From NCBI GenBank assembly GCA_036346255.1, contig CM070623.1, positions 22,140,875 to 22,204,874 on the forward strand: a stretch of DNA of 64,000 nt. The letters are read 5' to 3'. Positions within the stretch are counted from its first letter, which is position 1. Each line of letters starts with the position of its first letter. The position numbers were made by a program, and so were the translations under genes. The notes below the pieces were generated by a model, which searched no databases, was not told the origin of the DNA, and saw nothing but the letters and a program-made list of their open reading frames with translations. The DNA comes from Ampelocalamus luodianensis (lineage: Eukaryota; Streptophyta; Magnoliopsida; Poales; Poaceae). Positions 9,986 through 22,897 of this stretch are shown here, piece after piece.

Positions 9986-11960
9986 ATTAATCTAACAATT
10001 GGTGATGGTCATGTTAAGGATATGTTTGAATGTTGTCTTAGAGGATATTAATCCAGAAATTATCATAAATTGGCTACTTGATGATCATACATATTCCTTA
10101 GTATAATTAATTGTTGGAATTGTGTACAAAAGGTTGAAGGGATTGAATATCGGTGGATCTAGGAATTTATGGAAGGAGTTCGGATAGTTCATCTATATAG
10201 AATGACGTGATCAATTTGGTTGTAGTGTTGAGACTTTTGATAGATGGAAGATTTTGATTCTTGAAGTTTTGTTGTGATTTTGTACCAAATTATGAAAATG
10301 AGGTGGAACAGTTGAATATGTGTTTGTAATTGTTCAGATGAATTGGAAAGGAAAGTAGGTAGCATCTAGAATTTATAATGGAGTCAGTTGGTAGCAACAA
10401 TGGTTGGGGTGCAACTATTGTGTGTTGACGTTTGGTGTTGAGCATCTATAAGGGTTGAACTGATGTGACTTAATAGGTGGCTTATGCTTACATGATTGTG
10501 GTGGAATAGTCGGATGATAGCATGTTCATGATGAAAGGGTTTTGGTATAACCTTTTAAATTGTGTATTAGATTTCCTCTAAAATAAAGTGATTGTTGTAG
10601 TAAGGTTGTATGTTTTTGGTATATTCTCATTTTGAAGATGGGATGAAAAAATAGTATGGAATAACATGGTCAACCTTTGGGAGCTTTATAATGGAAGAGT
10701 TGAAGATAAAGATTCATGTTAAGAGTGTATTATTCTTGATGTTAGTAAGATTGTTTGTGAGGGATTGTGACTTGTGGGTGTGGTGATGATTCTTTTAGAA
10801 ATAAAGTAATTTGATCGTCTTTCGTAATATCGGTTAAATGAAGAGTTTGGAGTTTTGCATTCGTGAACTTTTGGTAGTTCATGATTAATGTGGTAGCTAA
10901 AATTATTGAGCAAAGTGATGCGTGAGAATGTTCTACTGGGTTCTTAAGTGATAATGTAATTTTTTTTAAGGCACTTCTTCTTTCAGTTGGCAAGTAATGT
11001 TGTAATTAAAGAAAATTATTTTCTTTGTTAAAGGAAAAAGTGTTCCATAAGTATTTAAGGTTGGAGATAAGAATTATAATCTATAACTTTTTCTGTCGTT
11101 GCCGCTTAAGAGTTTTGTTCAGTTTCAATAGAAATATTTTATTATGATTTATTGAGGTTTGAAATTCCCTTCTTGTGGGACATATGCCCTCAACTGTGGT
11201 CTCGTCTTTTGTTTTTCAAGATCTATGCTATTTAACTTTTTCTCTTGGTCTCGTGCTCACCGTGAGGAGTAACGTTGCATTGTGTGTTGAAAACATGTAT
11301 TTGTTTGCTCTTTCCTATTGAGAAAGGCTTAACCGTCTTGGGTTGTAAGGTCTTATAAAGTGTAATGTGGCGACTGGTGGGTGGTGGTCAAGTAATTACT
11401 AGCGGTGAGAATTTTGGGGACAAAGCTATTTGAAGAGCAGTAGAAAGTGAATTGGTTTTGACCTATACCTCTTGGAGAAGAATTTGATTTAAATGGAATG
11501 ATTGTCGTTAAAATAAAATTGATTAGTGTTACAACTAGTAGAACCTGTAGTGATTTGTGGTTCAAGATCTTTTGTTCATTTTGACGGAATATTGGAATTA
11601 TTGAAAGTATGAGAATCTTAATCAACGTAATAGAATATCGTGATTGGGTACTATGCAAGGTTGTGTAGGAAAATTATGACGGTGTGTTCAATGATAGAAG
11701 AATTGCAAAGAAATCTAATTGTTATGACAATTATTGGGATAGTAGGGAACATTGAGTTATTGTCAGGTGTGACTTGAGCTTCAGTAAGTAACCATCTGGG
11801 AGTTAGAATTTTTCTAATGATAATTTGGTCGAGAATATGTTTCCATGTTGATGATAATGACTGAGAATGTTTGGATTGTGGGAATTTTAGGGATTTACTC
11901 TAAGGATTCTCTATCTTTTATATGAGAAGTTCGTTGTAGGAGTCTTGGAGGTTAAATTTG
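9986..11960 (+). repeat. Host family L element, internal part 1
   Basis: A non-coding, T/G-rich sequence aligning to the minus-strand interior of M (for example GGGACATATGCCCTCAACTG near 11180 versus its complement near 19755, and the region near 10530 versus 15190). It is interrupted at 11960 by M with TSD ATTTG (11956-11960), and the same element resumes at 29367 (TTTGGGCTTTGTATTTC). No open frame over about 100 codons is convincing. Confidence 0.75.
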
Positions 11961-12503
11961 TGTAACACCCCAGCCCAACATGAGCTTGGAATGTTACTAA
12001 ACAAACATTATAACAAGCTAAAATCAAGACACTTACTAAATTTCGGCAGAACCTCCTTTGTATAGCTAATTATACCGGGGGTTCCAACAGATACAGTTAT
12101 AAAAATTAAAGAATCTAACATTCAGTATGATCAATAGGCATTCGAGATACGCTAGACAACTAAAGCATAATCATAGGTATCCAAAATATGCTACTCGTCA
12201 TTATTACAAATAATCCAACATGTAAAGCATAAACATAATAAATCCTTTAAGCAATTTGCTCATTTATTAAGGCATGATTTGAAATTTAATCAACTATAAA
12301 AGGTTCATGGCAGTGTGTGTGCGACATATGGCTACTCCCTCCCATGCATGTCGTTCTTGTATTGGGTACCTAAAACAACAACAACAGCAAGAGTGAGTCC
12401 ACAGACTAGTAAGTACAAATAAAAGACATTATAATACAAAATTATAACATCAACATCCACTTCCAGAAACTTTGCATTAAACCATACCACATGCTTATGC
12501 AAT
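11961..12503 (-). repeat. 3' LTR of M, distal part
   Basis: It begins TGTAACACCCCAGCCC, the complement of the LTR 3' end, and is nearly identical to 22898-23440 of M's 5' LTR. The remainder of this LTR is 15209-16118. Confidence 0.88.
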
Positions 12504-15208
12504 TGTAATACTCCAGAGTGGAAATAGGGAGAAAACCAATTATTTGAAGAAAATGATTAATTGGAAATCGATCCAGGAGAAGGATCTACTGGAAAATAGT
12601 TAATTAGGCAGTAAACGAAGGGGTTGGCATCAAGTTTTAGGCAACTTGGGCCTGGGCTTTGGCCCATGTGGGCAGCTTTTGGATGGCCAAAGGGGGGGGG
12701 AGAGGCGCCACCCTCCCCCTAAAACCCTAGCCGCCTCCCACACCCCCTCCACCCTTTGGCTGCCTCCTCTCTCTCCCTTAGGACGTCGCCCCTCTCCCTT
12801 GGGTGCCTCCTCCCTGGTCCCTGTGCCTCCCCCCTGCGCCTCCCCCTGTTGCCGACGAAGATCGTCCTCCTCCCGCTGGTCGTCGAAGGAAGGAGAAGAG
12901 GAAGATCGTGTGCGGGTGGCCGGCCAAGAAAGGAGAAGAAGGAGGAAGGGGGAGGAAGAAGAGAGGGAAGGGGAAGGATCACGGGCTACATCGTGGTCTA
13001 TAGCGGTTCATCAAGGGTAACCCCTATTTTTCTCCCAATTAGATGCATATTTAATTGTTGTAGCAAAGTCGGTATTATGGTCTGCTCAGGACAAATTTCG
13101 TTAGACAGTCGTTTTGATGCAGTTAAGTGCGGATTCAGTCCTGGGTATCTCCTAGAGTATTGTAGAGGACGTCGTCATCTTTCAATGAAGTGCTAGATCG
13201 CATTATTTGGACCTCTATAGCAGAAGTTATGAATTTATTAGTGCAACTGTTCTACAAATCTGTCGGTATTCTGACAGATTTTAGTAATCTGACTTGAGCG
13301 ATCAGTTAAATGGAAAATTAGAGGAACTCAATATAACCAAAGTTGTAGATAATTGTTGTAGCTTTCAGGGAAGCTCAAGAACGCGAAATTTGGACAAACG
13401 TACTGAAAGTTATGGTAGTTTTAGTATACTGTCCAGAGAACATGACGTGGAATCGATGTTCTGTTAATTAGCTTGGTAGGGGTATTAGATGGCCAAATCA
13501 GGGAGGCCCATCAACTAGGTTTAGTTGGGGAAATTGATAACCTTTCAAGGAAGTCCAACAACACCTCATTTGGGCTCCTATACTAAAAGGTATGAATTTT
13601 AGAACGTGACTGTCCATAGAGGGGACAGATCAACATTTAGGAATTGGAATTGTGATCACGTTAAAAACTATTGCAAGTTCGTGTTTGCTTATATAGTTTG
13701 TTTGGTCCATTAATGTCGTATTAGTATGCTTTTAAATGAATTTAAGTTGGGGATTGGTCCCGGAGGCAGCACCCTCTTCACATCCTCCGTTCTCATGCGG
13801 TTAAGGCAAGTACTCTGATTGATAGAGAAACTATGAATGTTTGACAGTGAGTGCTATTATTTTGATACATAATAGCTATGTTTGGTTGATAGTGTGATAT
13901 GTTTGATTAAGGATGGTGAATGCTTATGATACGAATAATTGTTATTCACGTATGGTGTTCTTGCTATTCATGTTATTGCAAAATTGTAATTGTTCATGTG
14001 CACAATGAGAGCATACTTGAGACCTGGTCATGTGGTGACCAGGCATGTATATTCGAGGTCCTCGTCATGTGGATGATGGGCTTGTGGTCCCCACACTCGA
14101 GGAGTGTGGGCTTGGTTGATTGTCAAGTTTGACTTTTATAATGGAGTTTTGTCTTTCTCATTGGAAAACCATGACCCACTTATTCGCGTGATGTTTTTGG
14201 TTAATGAAAGCTTCCTTTTGCTAGTCCTTTAGTACGTGGAAGCTTTGACTCAATGTATCTTTCTTAGGTATTTTGAGTGTTGAAGATTAATGGTTCTCTC
14301 TTATGAAAGAAGATGTTAAACCCTTTAGCGTTGTTTTGTCTTGGTTAAGTGAGAGGTTATAATCAAAGCAATTAATGGATATAATATGGATTATCAGGTT
14401 GGGTCTGCAGTGTGTGCATGATCGATCTTAACTAAGATCCTTAAAAGGAAAATTGATTAATTTGAAAGTGTCTTATAGTAGTTCTTGATGAATTATGATT
14501 AAGTGTATAGTTATACCTAATTGAAGTTAAAGGAGTTATTAAGAAGTGTGGAAATTTGTCGAACTGGTTTGACCACTAAAATTGTTTAGTCTGCTAACCT
14601 TGTTGGATTATTTGGTCTTAATGGATGAAATTAACTGTGTGCAAAGGGAAAGTTGAGGAGACGCTGGATTATTGCTTTAGTGGATATTAAATTAGGAATT
14701 ATCTTTTCTATAGATACGTGGTGAACATATATAGTTAGTAGGTCTACATGTTTCTTACCATGATTAAATGTTGGATTTGCCTACAGAAGATTGAGGGGAT
14801 AGAAACTAGTGGATGTAAAATATTATGGGATGAGTTCTGGATAGTTCTTCTATAAAGAATGATATGATGAATTTGGTTGTAGTGTTGCTGAGACTCTTGA
14901 ATGATCAAAGATTTCGATTCTTGAAGTTTTATCGTGATTTTGTACCAAATTATGAATGTGAGATGGAACGGTTGAATATGTGGATGTAATTGTTCATGTG
15001 ATTTTGCAAGGAAAGTAGGTAGCATATAGATTTCATGATAAAGCCGGTGATAGCAAGAAGGGTTGGAGTGCAACCATCGTGTGTTGACGTGTGGTGTTGA
15101 GCATTAATAAAAATTGAACTCATGTGATTTAATGGATGGCTTACGTTGACATGGTTGCGAAATAGTCGAATGACAGCATGTTTACGACGAAAGGGTTTTT
15201 GGTATAAC
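12504..15208 (+). mobile_element. Plus-strand fragment inserted in M's 3' LTR
   Basis: A plus-strand LTR starts at 12504 (TGTAATACTCCAGAG) and runs with its GC-rich block (12650-12990), AAGTTATG modules (about 13400 and 13560) and a short hairpin array to about 14112. It then jumps to the middle of a family L interior (14113-15208, aligning to 10030-10570 and to the complement of 21000-22330). The end of this LTR and the start of that interior are missing, so the copy was internally deleted after insertion. No TSD was recognised on the right. Confidence 0.7.
14023..14110 (+). other. Short hairpin array
   Basis: CCTGGTCA (14023-14030) pairs with TGACCAGG (14036-14043), and CCCACACT (14090-14097) pairs with AGTGTGGG (14103-14110). 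The first stem is the partner-changed version of the CTTGGTCAC/GTGACCAAG stem in other LTRs. The array is cut short by the deletion near 14112. Confidence 0.8.
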
Positions 15209-16118
15209 CTCTTACCCGATCCCCTACCTGAATTAAGTTAACAAGCACTCTAAGATAACAATACTGGACCAAAACAAAGCTAGAAGCACTTACAAAAAAA
15301 CTATACTCTCTCGCGCAACTCCAACTCCAAAATCCTAAATAGTAGTCGGTCCCTCGACGACAGTCATAATAAAAAATTCATATCTTTTAGTACAGAGATC
15401 CAAATGGGGTGATATTGGACTTTCTAGAAAGCTTATCAAATCCTCCATCTAAATCTAGTTGGTGAGCCTTCCAGATTCGGCAATCTACTACCCTTACCAA
15501 GCTGATTAACAGAACAACTAATTCACGTCGGGTTTCTGGATAGTGAGACCTTCCAAATAATCCTTTAACTGTCCGTTTATGTCTGATTACTAATAATTGT
15601 CAGAATTCTAGTAGATTTATCGAATAGCAGCGCTACAAAATTCATAACTTTTGAACCGCTTGTCCAAATGACATGATCTTGTACTCTACAGAAAGGTATC
15701 GACGTTGCCTACAATTCTCCAGGAGGTGTCCAGGACTGATTCCGCTCTTAACCTCATTAAAAACATCGACCAATCCTATCTACCCTAAATAGATCTAATA
15801 CCGACATTGCCTAATTATCCAATTACGCAACTAATCGAAGGGGAATTGGGATTACCCTTGAAGAACCTACTGTCGAACGCAATGAACACCACATGATTCC
15901 TCTTCCCTTTTCTTCTCCCTTCTCCCCCTTCCATCTTCTTCCTTTCTCTTACATGGCCGGCAACACCCTTGGGCCTAAATGCTGTGGGCTGGAAGCCCAC
16001 GACCCAAGTTGTGAAAATTATATATAAATCCCCCTCTAATCTCCTATTAAAACCATATTCTAATTGGTCCTTCTCCCTAAATTAATTCTTCTTACTTAAA
16101 TAAACTTAGGGTATTACA
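15209..16118 (-). repeat. 3' LTR of M, proximal part
   Basis: It resumes M's 3' LTR, near-identical to 23920-24715 plus 29014-29361, including the GC-rich block and CATGGCCGGCAACACCC. It ends GTATTACA at 16118, the complement of the LTR start. About 500 bp of LTR middle, including the hairpin array, is absent between 12503 and 15209. Confidence 0.85.
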
Positions 16119-17161
16119 TTCTACCCCCTTAAATAGAATTCGACCCCGAATTCTAATCATGCACAACGCCAAAGAAATATCATAGCTAAAAATAAATTTT
16201 TCCATCAAAACCACGTACCTGTTGTGAATATTTCCGGATATTGGTCGCGTATGCGACTCCAATTCCCAAGTCTTTTTTTCCTCTTGGACTTATGGGACCA
16301 CCGCACCTTGTTGTAACTGATGTATTACGCCTCATCACTCGTACCGACCTAACCAGAACCACTCAATGGATAGGACTCGAAGATGCAGTATTACTCGCAA
16401 GTCAATGGCTCTTATGAAACATCACACTCCAAATACCTCAAGCATTCGCTCAACACTAGCTCATACAAAACGTTATATACTCTGCTCTAGGACTCGAGAC
16501 GGTTCTAGCGAATTACTATATTCCAAAATCCTCGCAACTTACAGAACAAACCAAATATACTCTAGGCTATCAATCTCTTCGGGACCAAACCACATAACTT
16601 GCACATAAATATATGGAACTCTTGTTCCATCTCTCAGTCGATTCTTCATCATAACGAAGAGATTCTCTATTAAGCAGGGACGCGCAATACAACTTATTTT
16701 AATCAAACAAAGGATTCACAATGCAATTCCAACTTTCCTCCAAAATACTCAAATCCAAAATCAGAGATTTTTCACGAAAACCTTCCATCCTTCCAACTCG
16801 GTAGTTTGCAACTAAACACCACATATGCCAAAAAAAATTCGCTCGAATGCCCAAATCAAATACTTCATTTATGTTCCTGAACCAGACAGAACCACTTTGT
16901 CAATATAAGTCAACCCAAATTGTACATGATCTCCATCATAAAAATCCAACTCAAACAATAATGTTCTCTCTACTTGAGAGAACATTCTTTTCTTAGATGT
17001 TCTTTTAAGAAATAAAACCTTTCCCACATCATGGGTGTCCAAAATTATCACACTAACTCCTTCCTCTTAACCGACAATCTCAAAACGATCCCTAAACCGA
17101 AAGAACAACCATACTTATTTAGAGGGACTCTACTAATCCACAAAAGGATTCTTTAGTCCAC
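16119..17161 (-). repeat. M interior, 3' portion (left arm of inverted repeat)
   Basis: It starts with the complemented polypurine tract TTCTACCCCCTTA and GAATTCGACCCCGAATTC, then continues as decayed minus-strand element sequence with no usable frame. It forms the left arm of the palindrome centred near 17168. Confidence 0.8.
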
Positions 17162-18229
17162 TCTTGGGATAGGGGTGGACTAGAGAACCTTTTGGGGATT
17201 AGTAGAGTCCCTCTAAATAAGTATGGTTGTTCTTTCTGTTTGAGGATCGTTTTGGGATGGTCGGTTAAGAGGAATGAGTTAGTATGACAGTTCTGGACAC
17301 CCATGATTTGGGAAAAGGTTTATTTCTTAACAGAATATCTGAGGAAAGAATGTTGCCTCGAGATGAGAAGTGCTCTATGGGTTCTTGGTTGAGTGGGGTC
17401 TTTATGACGGAGAACATGTACAATTTGAGTTGACCTATATGACAAGGTGGTTCTGTCCGGTTCAAGAGAATAAATGAAGTTTTTGTTTTGGGCGTTCGAG
17501 CGAATTTTCTTTTAGCTTATGTGGTGCTTAGTTGCAAACTGCCGAGTTGGAAGGATGTAATGTTTTCGTGAAGAATCTCTGATTTTGGATTTGAGTGTTT
17601 TGGAGGAAAGTTGGAATTGCATTGTGAATCCTTTGTTTTCAGTTGAATCTGATTTTTAAAGTTTGATTAAAATAAGATGTGGTGCGCGTCCATGCTTAAT
17701 GGAGGATCTCCTTGTTATGATGAAGATAACGATTGAGAGATGGAACAAGAGTTCCATATATTTACGTGCAAGTTATGTGGTTTGGTCCCAAAGAGAAAGA
17801 TAGCCTAAAGTATATTAGGTTTGCTCTGGAAGTTGCAGGGATTTCGGATGATAGCCATTCGCTAGAACCGTCATGAGTCCTGGAGCGGGGTATATAACGT
17901 TTTGTATGAACCAGTGTTGAGAGAATGCTTGAGGTATTTGGTGTGAGGTTTCGTATGGGTCATTGACCAGCGAGAAATACTGCATCTTCGTGTCATGTCC
18001 GTAGAGTGGTTCTGGTCAGGTCGGTACGAGTGACGAGGCATAACACACCAGTTACATCAAAGTGCGGTGGTCAAATCAGACCAAGGGAGAGGCTACTTGG
18101 GAATTATAGTCTCACATGCGCGAGCTGTATCTGGAATTATTCACAGCAGGTACATGGTAATGTCAGTAAGTTTCTAGCTGTGGTTATTCTTTGGTGTTAA
18201 GCGTGATTAGAATTCGGGATCGAATTTCG
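16136..18229. repeat. Large inverted repeat, arms about 1.05 kb
   Basis: The left arm is 16136-17161 and the right arm is 17175-18229. At the centre, TAGTCCAC (17154-17161) pairs with GTGGACTA (17175-17182) across a 13-base loop. Outward, TAGAGGGACTCTACTAATCC matches its complement on the other side, and both arms end in GAATTCG..CGAATTC sequence at the element's 3' end. The right arm ends in a fossil chromodomain tail (about 18060-18150). Mismatches are visible, so the arms are not recent identical copies. Confidence 0.85.
17175..18229 (+). pseudogene. Decayed integrase C-terminus/chromodomain (right arm)
   Basis: The last 350 or so bases are recognisable as a Tekay-type pol tail: a degraded analogue of the VSMLRK region near 17910, and around 18090-18150 a reading of GEATWEL, stop, SHMRELYLELF. 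That resembles the chromodomain end of element B (ATWELESRMRELY). Upstream of about 17800 no protein similarity is visible. Numerous stops and shifts make it non-coding. It indicates that family L descends from a chromovirus whose pol was lost or degraded. Confidence 0.6.
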
Positions 18230-19613
18230 TTATGATAGTTTTAATATCTCTGTCTAGAAACCCGACGTGAATTAGCTGTTGTGTTCATAAGCTTGGTAGG
18301 GGTAGTAGATGGCCGAATCTGGAAGGCTCACTAGCTAGGTTTAGATGGGAGATTTGATAAGATTTCTAAAGAGTCCAAGAACACCCCATTTGGATCTCTG
18401 TACTAAAAGATATGAATTTTTGAATATGACTATCTGTCGAGGGGACAGGCCGCTGTTCAGGATTTTGGAGTTGGGGTTGCGCGAGGGGGTATAGTTTTTC
18501 GTAAATGCTTCTAGCTTGTTTTGGTTCAGTATTGTTATCTTAGGGTGCTTGTTAACTTGTCTCAGGTGGGGGATTGGTTCCGGGGGCAGCGCCCTCTTCG
18601 CGTCCTTCGTTCTCGCACGGTTGAGGCAAGTACATTGCTTGATACATTAGTTGTGAATGCTTGATCATGATTGTGTGTATTTGATACATGATAGTGATGC
18701 ATAGTTGCTGGCATGATTTGTGTACTAATAATGGTGAATGCTCAAAGTAGGACTAAGATCTATTCATGTATGAAGTTATTGCTCTTGGTATGTTGATGAT
18801 GAATAGAGAACTGTGCATGTGCATATTGAGATCATGTTGAGGCTTGGTCATGCAGTTACCAAGCATGCATATCTTTGAGGTCCTCGTCATGTATATGACG
18901 GGCTTGAGGTCCCCACACTTGTGGAGTGTGGGCTTGAGGTCTCCTTTACTTGCAGAGTATTGGGCAATTGGTCCCTGCGCTTGCGAGCACATGCATGGGT
19001 ATGCAGTGACGGTTGCATACCTTGTATTACCAATAAAATGCAAAAAACTTAAAGAGAAAGGATCCTTGAGCATTGCATATGCATGTGGTATGATTTAATG
19101 AATTGCTTCTGGAAGTGGTTGTTGATGCTATTATTTTGCATTGTAATGTTTTTATATATACTTACTGAGTGTGTGGACTCACTCTTGCTTTTGTTGTTGT
19201 TTTAGATACCCAATCCAAGAACGACATGCATGAGACGGAGTAGCTTTATGTTAGCACACACACTGCCATGAACCTTTATAGTTCATTAAATTTCAAATCA
19301 TGTCTTAATAAATGAGCAAACTACTTAGAGGATTTATTATGAATATATTTACGCGTTGGATTATTTGTAATAATGAAGAGCAGCATATTTGGATATTTGT
19401 GATTATGCTTTAGTCACTTAGTATGTCATGAATGCCTATTGATTATGCTGAATGTTGCATTGTTTAATTTTGATAATTGTATCTGTTGGAACCCTCGGTA
19501 TAGTTAGCTAATCAGAGGAGGTTCTGCTGGAATTTAGTAAAATGTTATGGATTTAACTTGTTATGTTGTTAGCTTAGTAGCATTCTAGGCTCATGCTGGG
19601 CTGGGGTGTTACA
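18230..19613 (+). repeat. Truncated plus-strand LTR inside M
   Basis: It begins mid-LTR (TATGATAGTTTTAATATCTC) directly after the inverted repeat arm and runs to GCTGGGGTGTTACA at 19613. The first 600 or so LTR bases and the polypurine tract are deleted. It retains the GGGGGCAGCGCCCTCTTCGC box, a hairpin array and TTGTTGTTGTTTTAG near 19200. It is the 3' end of the plus-strand element whose pol tail forms the right palindrome arm. Confidence 0.8.
18842..19042 (+). other. Hairpin array in the 18230-19613 LTR
   Basis: Arms include GCTTGGT/ACCAAGC, CGTCAT/ATGACG, CCCACACT/AGTGTGGG, and GTATGCA/TGCATAC. Two members (near 18945 and 18975) are partly degraded. Confidence 0.72.
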
Positions 19614-20455
19614 TTAATTCCTTTCTCAAAGGAAGAAACAAATAAATACAAGTTTCAACACACAAGAAAACATTGCTCGTCTGAGTGAGCACGAGACCAA
19701 GAGAAATAGTTAAATATTAATGATCTCGGAAAACAAAATACGAGTCCACAGTTGAGGGCACATATCCCATAAGAAGGAATTTTCAAACCTCCATAAATCA
19801 TAATAAAGCATTGCTATGGAAACCCAACAAACTCTTAATCTGCAACGACATTAAAGTTGCAGATTGCAATTCTTAACTCCACCTCAAATACTTATGGTAC
19901 ACATTTTTTGTTAACAAAGAAAATAATTTTCTTTGATTACAACATTACTTGCCAACCTTAACAAGAAATGTGATGAGGATATCCCTACTACTTATGAGGT
20001 TATTCGTGAAGCAGGAGCTAAACTTCTCAAACAACAGGTGCATTTGTTTCTTAATGAATTTCCTTTTGTTGCCAATGAGAATTGGTTACTACCTAAAGCA
20101 ATACTTGGTGCATTCTCAGGTTTGACAAATTTAAAGACTTTGGAACCGAGAGCGAGGAGAGGGAGGCCGGGAACAAATTCATGGAGGAGAAACACATGCG
20201 GCCAACAAGGGAGAAGAAACCCATGTGGCCAACGAGAGGGAACGTGCTCTCAGGATAAAACCCTAGCACATGCGGGCGGTCAAGAGAGACATATGGTGAC
20301 ATGGCAACAAGGGTTACATTGGCATAAAAAGAAGCATCAAGTGCATCGAACAAATTCGCGCAAGCTAAGAGAAGGAAAGCTCACAATAATACAAGGGAAA
20401 CCGAGAGGGAGACTAGTTTAAATTTCCAAATTAAAGTAGGACGTTTTTTGAATTG

Positions 20456-20481
20456 GATTACTGTTCATGTGAACAGTAATC
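20456..20481. promoter_or_regulatory. 26-bp palindrome upstream of TATA in the solo LTR
   Basis: GATTACTGTTCA pairs with TGAACAGTAATC around a central TG, with no mismatch in 12-base arms. The related palindrome of element C lies in the same position relative to its TATA box. Confidence 0.8.
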
Positions 20482-20574
20482 GGATCCAGATACTGTAGCA
20501 GTGAACAGTGTCGGACTCGGATAACTGTAGCACTCGGTTACTGTTCATCCGAGTTTTGTGCTTGCGTGGGAGGC

Positions 20575-20582
20575 TATATAAA
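20575..20582 (+). promoter_or_regulatory. TATA box of the family A solo LTR
   Basis: TATATAAA lies in GGAGGCTATATAAACCCC, in the 3' half of the LTR and about 95 bp after the palindrome, the expected place for the U3 core promoter. Confidence 0.7.
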
Positions 20583-22883
20583 CCCCCCATGGCCGCACCA
20601 TAGAGGTAGACCAGTTTATGCATAAGATTGAAACATAGCTATTGCTTGTTCTTTCGACACCAGAGTTCATGCGAGAACTTTGAGAGAGAATTAGGCCATC
20701 CATTGTTTGTTCTGCAACTCAGGGTCAAGCCGTTGTTCCATTGGGAATTGGGGACTTGGCGTTAAATCGCTCGTGGTCTCGCGACGAACAACTACCCGGT
20801 GTTTTGGGCGTATTCAAGAGTTGAGGGTTCGTGCATTGGCGCGAGTGTTCAGCTAGCGACATCGTCTACTTCGCATCAACTATCCACGGTTCCTCACTGA
20901 GAAGATCGGGCCTCCCCCATATCAAAATGTCTTTAAAACTAAATCATATTAATCACTTAAGAACCAAATAGAACCTTCAAATACGTCACACTGCTCAAAC
21001 TAATTTCATCTACTACATAAATCATGAACTCCCAAAAGATCACGAATGCAAAACTCTAAACTTTCCATTTAATCCATATTACGAAAAGCAATCAACTTAC
21101 TTCGTCTCTAGAAGAATCATCACCACTCTAACACGTCACAATCTCTTGTAAACCTTATTACTAACATGAAGAATAATTCACTCTTAATAAGGTTCGTTAT
21201 CGTCAACTCTTCCTTTATAAAGTCTCCAAAGGCTTACCAAAATGTTACATACCCCTTTACCATCTCATCATCAATTGAGTGTATACCAAATTCTTACACC
21301 CTCACTACAACAACCACTCTATTTTAGAGGAAACCTACTATACAATTTAAAAGGTTACATCAAAACCCTTTCATCAAAGACATACTATTATCCGACACTT
21401 TCACCATCATGCAAACACAGGTCACCTATTTAATCCCATCATAAACCTTTCTAAAAGAAACACAGTAGATTATTTCCTAATATTTTGTTATTTCAATAAG
21501 ATTGCAACAGTCAACCTGTTCTAGAGTGCATCTAATACACCAACCGCACTATCGGAGCAAACCTATTTTAACAAGGGCATGCAACCACCATACATCCTCA
21601 TGAAACACACATAAATAAATCACTTTCAAATTTCAACCCTTCTCCTATTCAGAATGCTCACACTAATTTAGTACACACTAACTCCAATCTAGAGGCTATC
21701 ATAAACCATTGATGATTATTCAATAATGGACGAATTGATGATCCTTTCTCTATTTGTATTCCCACGAGCATAAATAAGATCATCAAATAGCCAATTAAAG
21801 AAAATTCCATATTATCATCTATTAAGACAACGGTCGAACACATCATTATATTTCTCTTCCTACACAGTTAGATTAATCCATTGAGACCAAATAATCTAAC
21901 AAGTTTAGCAAACTAAACAATTCCAATGATCAACCTTTTCATCAATGTTCCACACTTCTTAATACCCTTAATCACAGTTCATTAAGAACTACTACATGGA
22001 ACCAAAGATCTTAGTTAAGATCGATTATACACTACACTATAGACCCAGCTTGATAACCCATATCATATCCAATAATTTCTTCGATTATAATCTCTCACTT
22101 AATCACGAGAAGACATCGCTAAAGGGTTTAACATTTTCTTTATAAAAAGAACCTTTCAATTTCAACACTCAAAATACCTAGAAGAGATACATTGAATCAA
22201 AACTTCCACGTACTAAGGGACTTGTAAAAGGAAACTTTCATTATCCAAAAACATCAAGCGTATAAATGGGTCATGTTTCCCAACGAGAAAGACAAAACTC
22301 CAATACAAAGGTTAATCTTGACAACTAACCAAGTTCACCAGCTGCAAGAATAACTCAACAGTTGGGAAAACAATAATTACTTTAAGGGACAAATTAAGCC
22401 AATGAAAACACATCAACCTTTCTCAAAGAAACCCATCAACTGCAATGAACTACTAACCAAAGAGAAATTCATCAATCACAACTGGACAAGAGTTGACCAA
22501 ATTCAAATTCACGGAAGAGAACAACTTTTCTAAAGATACTCACTATCAACGCCTGTACTAAGATATCCGACGTAACCACTTCACTATTCTCTTACCACGA
22601 ACGGTGGTGTAACCTAGTAAAACCCAGGGCCACAACCACGACCTCAACCTCTCAACAGCTACCATCACTCATAATAATCATAGAATCATATTATAGGTAT
22701 ATAAGATCATCTCATAACAGGAATCATCAATACAATATAACGAAAGCGTAAATGCAATGCTTGACCCATCCCATCCTACTGTGCATCAGTGTGTTAAGTT
22801 TTTTAAAATTCATTAACCATTACAAAATTTTAGCAAATTAACTTACCTAAGTTGTTAATCCATTCACCACGGACTTACAGCCC

Positions 22884-22895
22884 GCTTTGATACCA
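22884..22895 (-). other. Primer-binding site of M
   Basis: Read on the minus strand, TGGTATCAAAGC follows the LTR end by two bases. It differs by one base from TGGTATCAGAGC, the site complementary to the 3' end of plant initiator Met-tRNA. Confidence 0.8.
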
Positions 22896-22897
22896 AC

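Larger units (their letters stand above)
19971..20924 (+). repeat. Solo LTR, family A subtype 1, with TSD
   Basis: It runs TGATGAGGATATCCC to CCTCCCCCATATCA and is flanked on both sides by AAATG (19966-19970 and 20925-20929), a perfect 5-bp target duplication. There is no internal sequence, so unequal recombination between two LTRs removed it. It has a clear promoter layout: a 26-bp palindrome, ACTGTAGC motifs and a TATATAAA box. Confidence 0.93.
19614..22883 (-). repeat. M interior, 5' portion
   Basis: A non-coding minus-strand interior of M, from just inside the primer-binding site leftwards, interrupted by the solo LTR at 19971-20924. It aligns with the plus-strand L copy at 9986-11330 and with 14113-15208, showing that the same non-coding interior was copied several times. 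Only short chance frames are present; I see no gag or pol. Confidence 0.75.

Noticed and set aside
12646..13020. GC-rich frames in LTR 5' blocks as host genes
   Set aside because: The same block recurs in every LTR copy at the same position with shifting frames; composition explains the openness.
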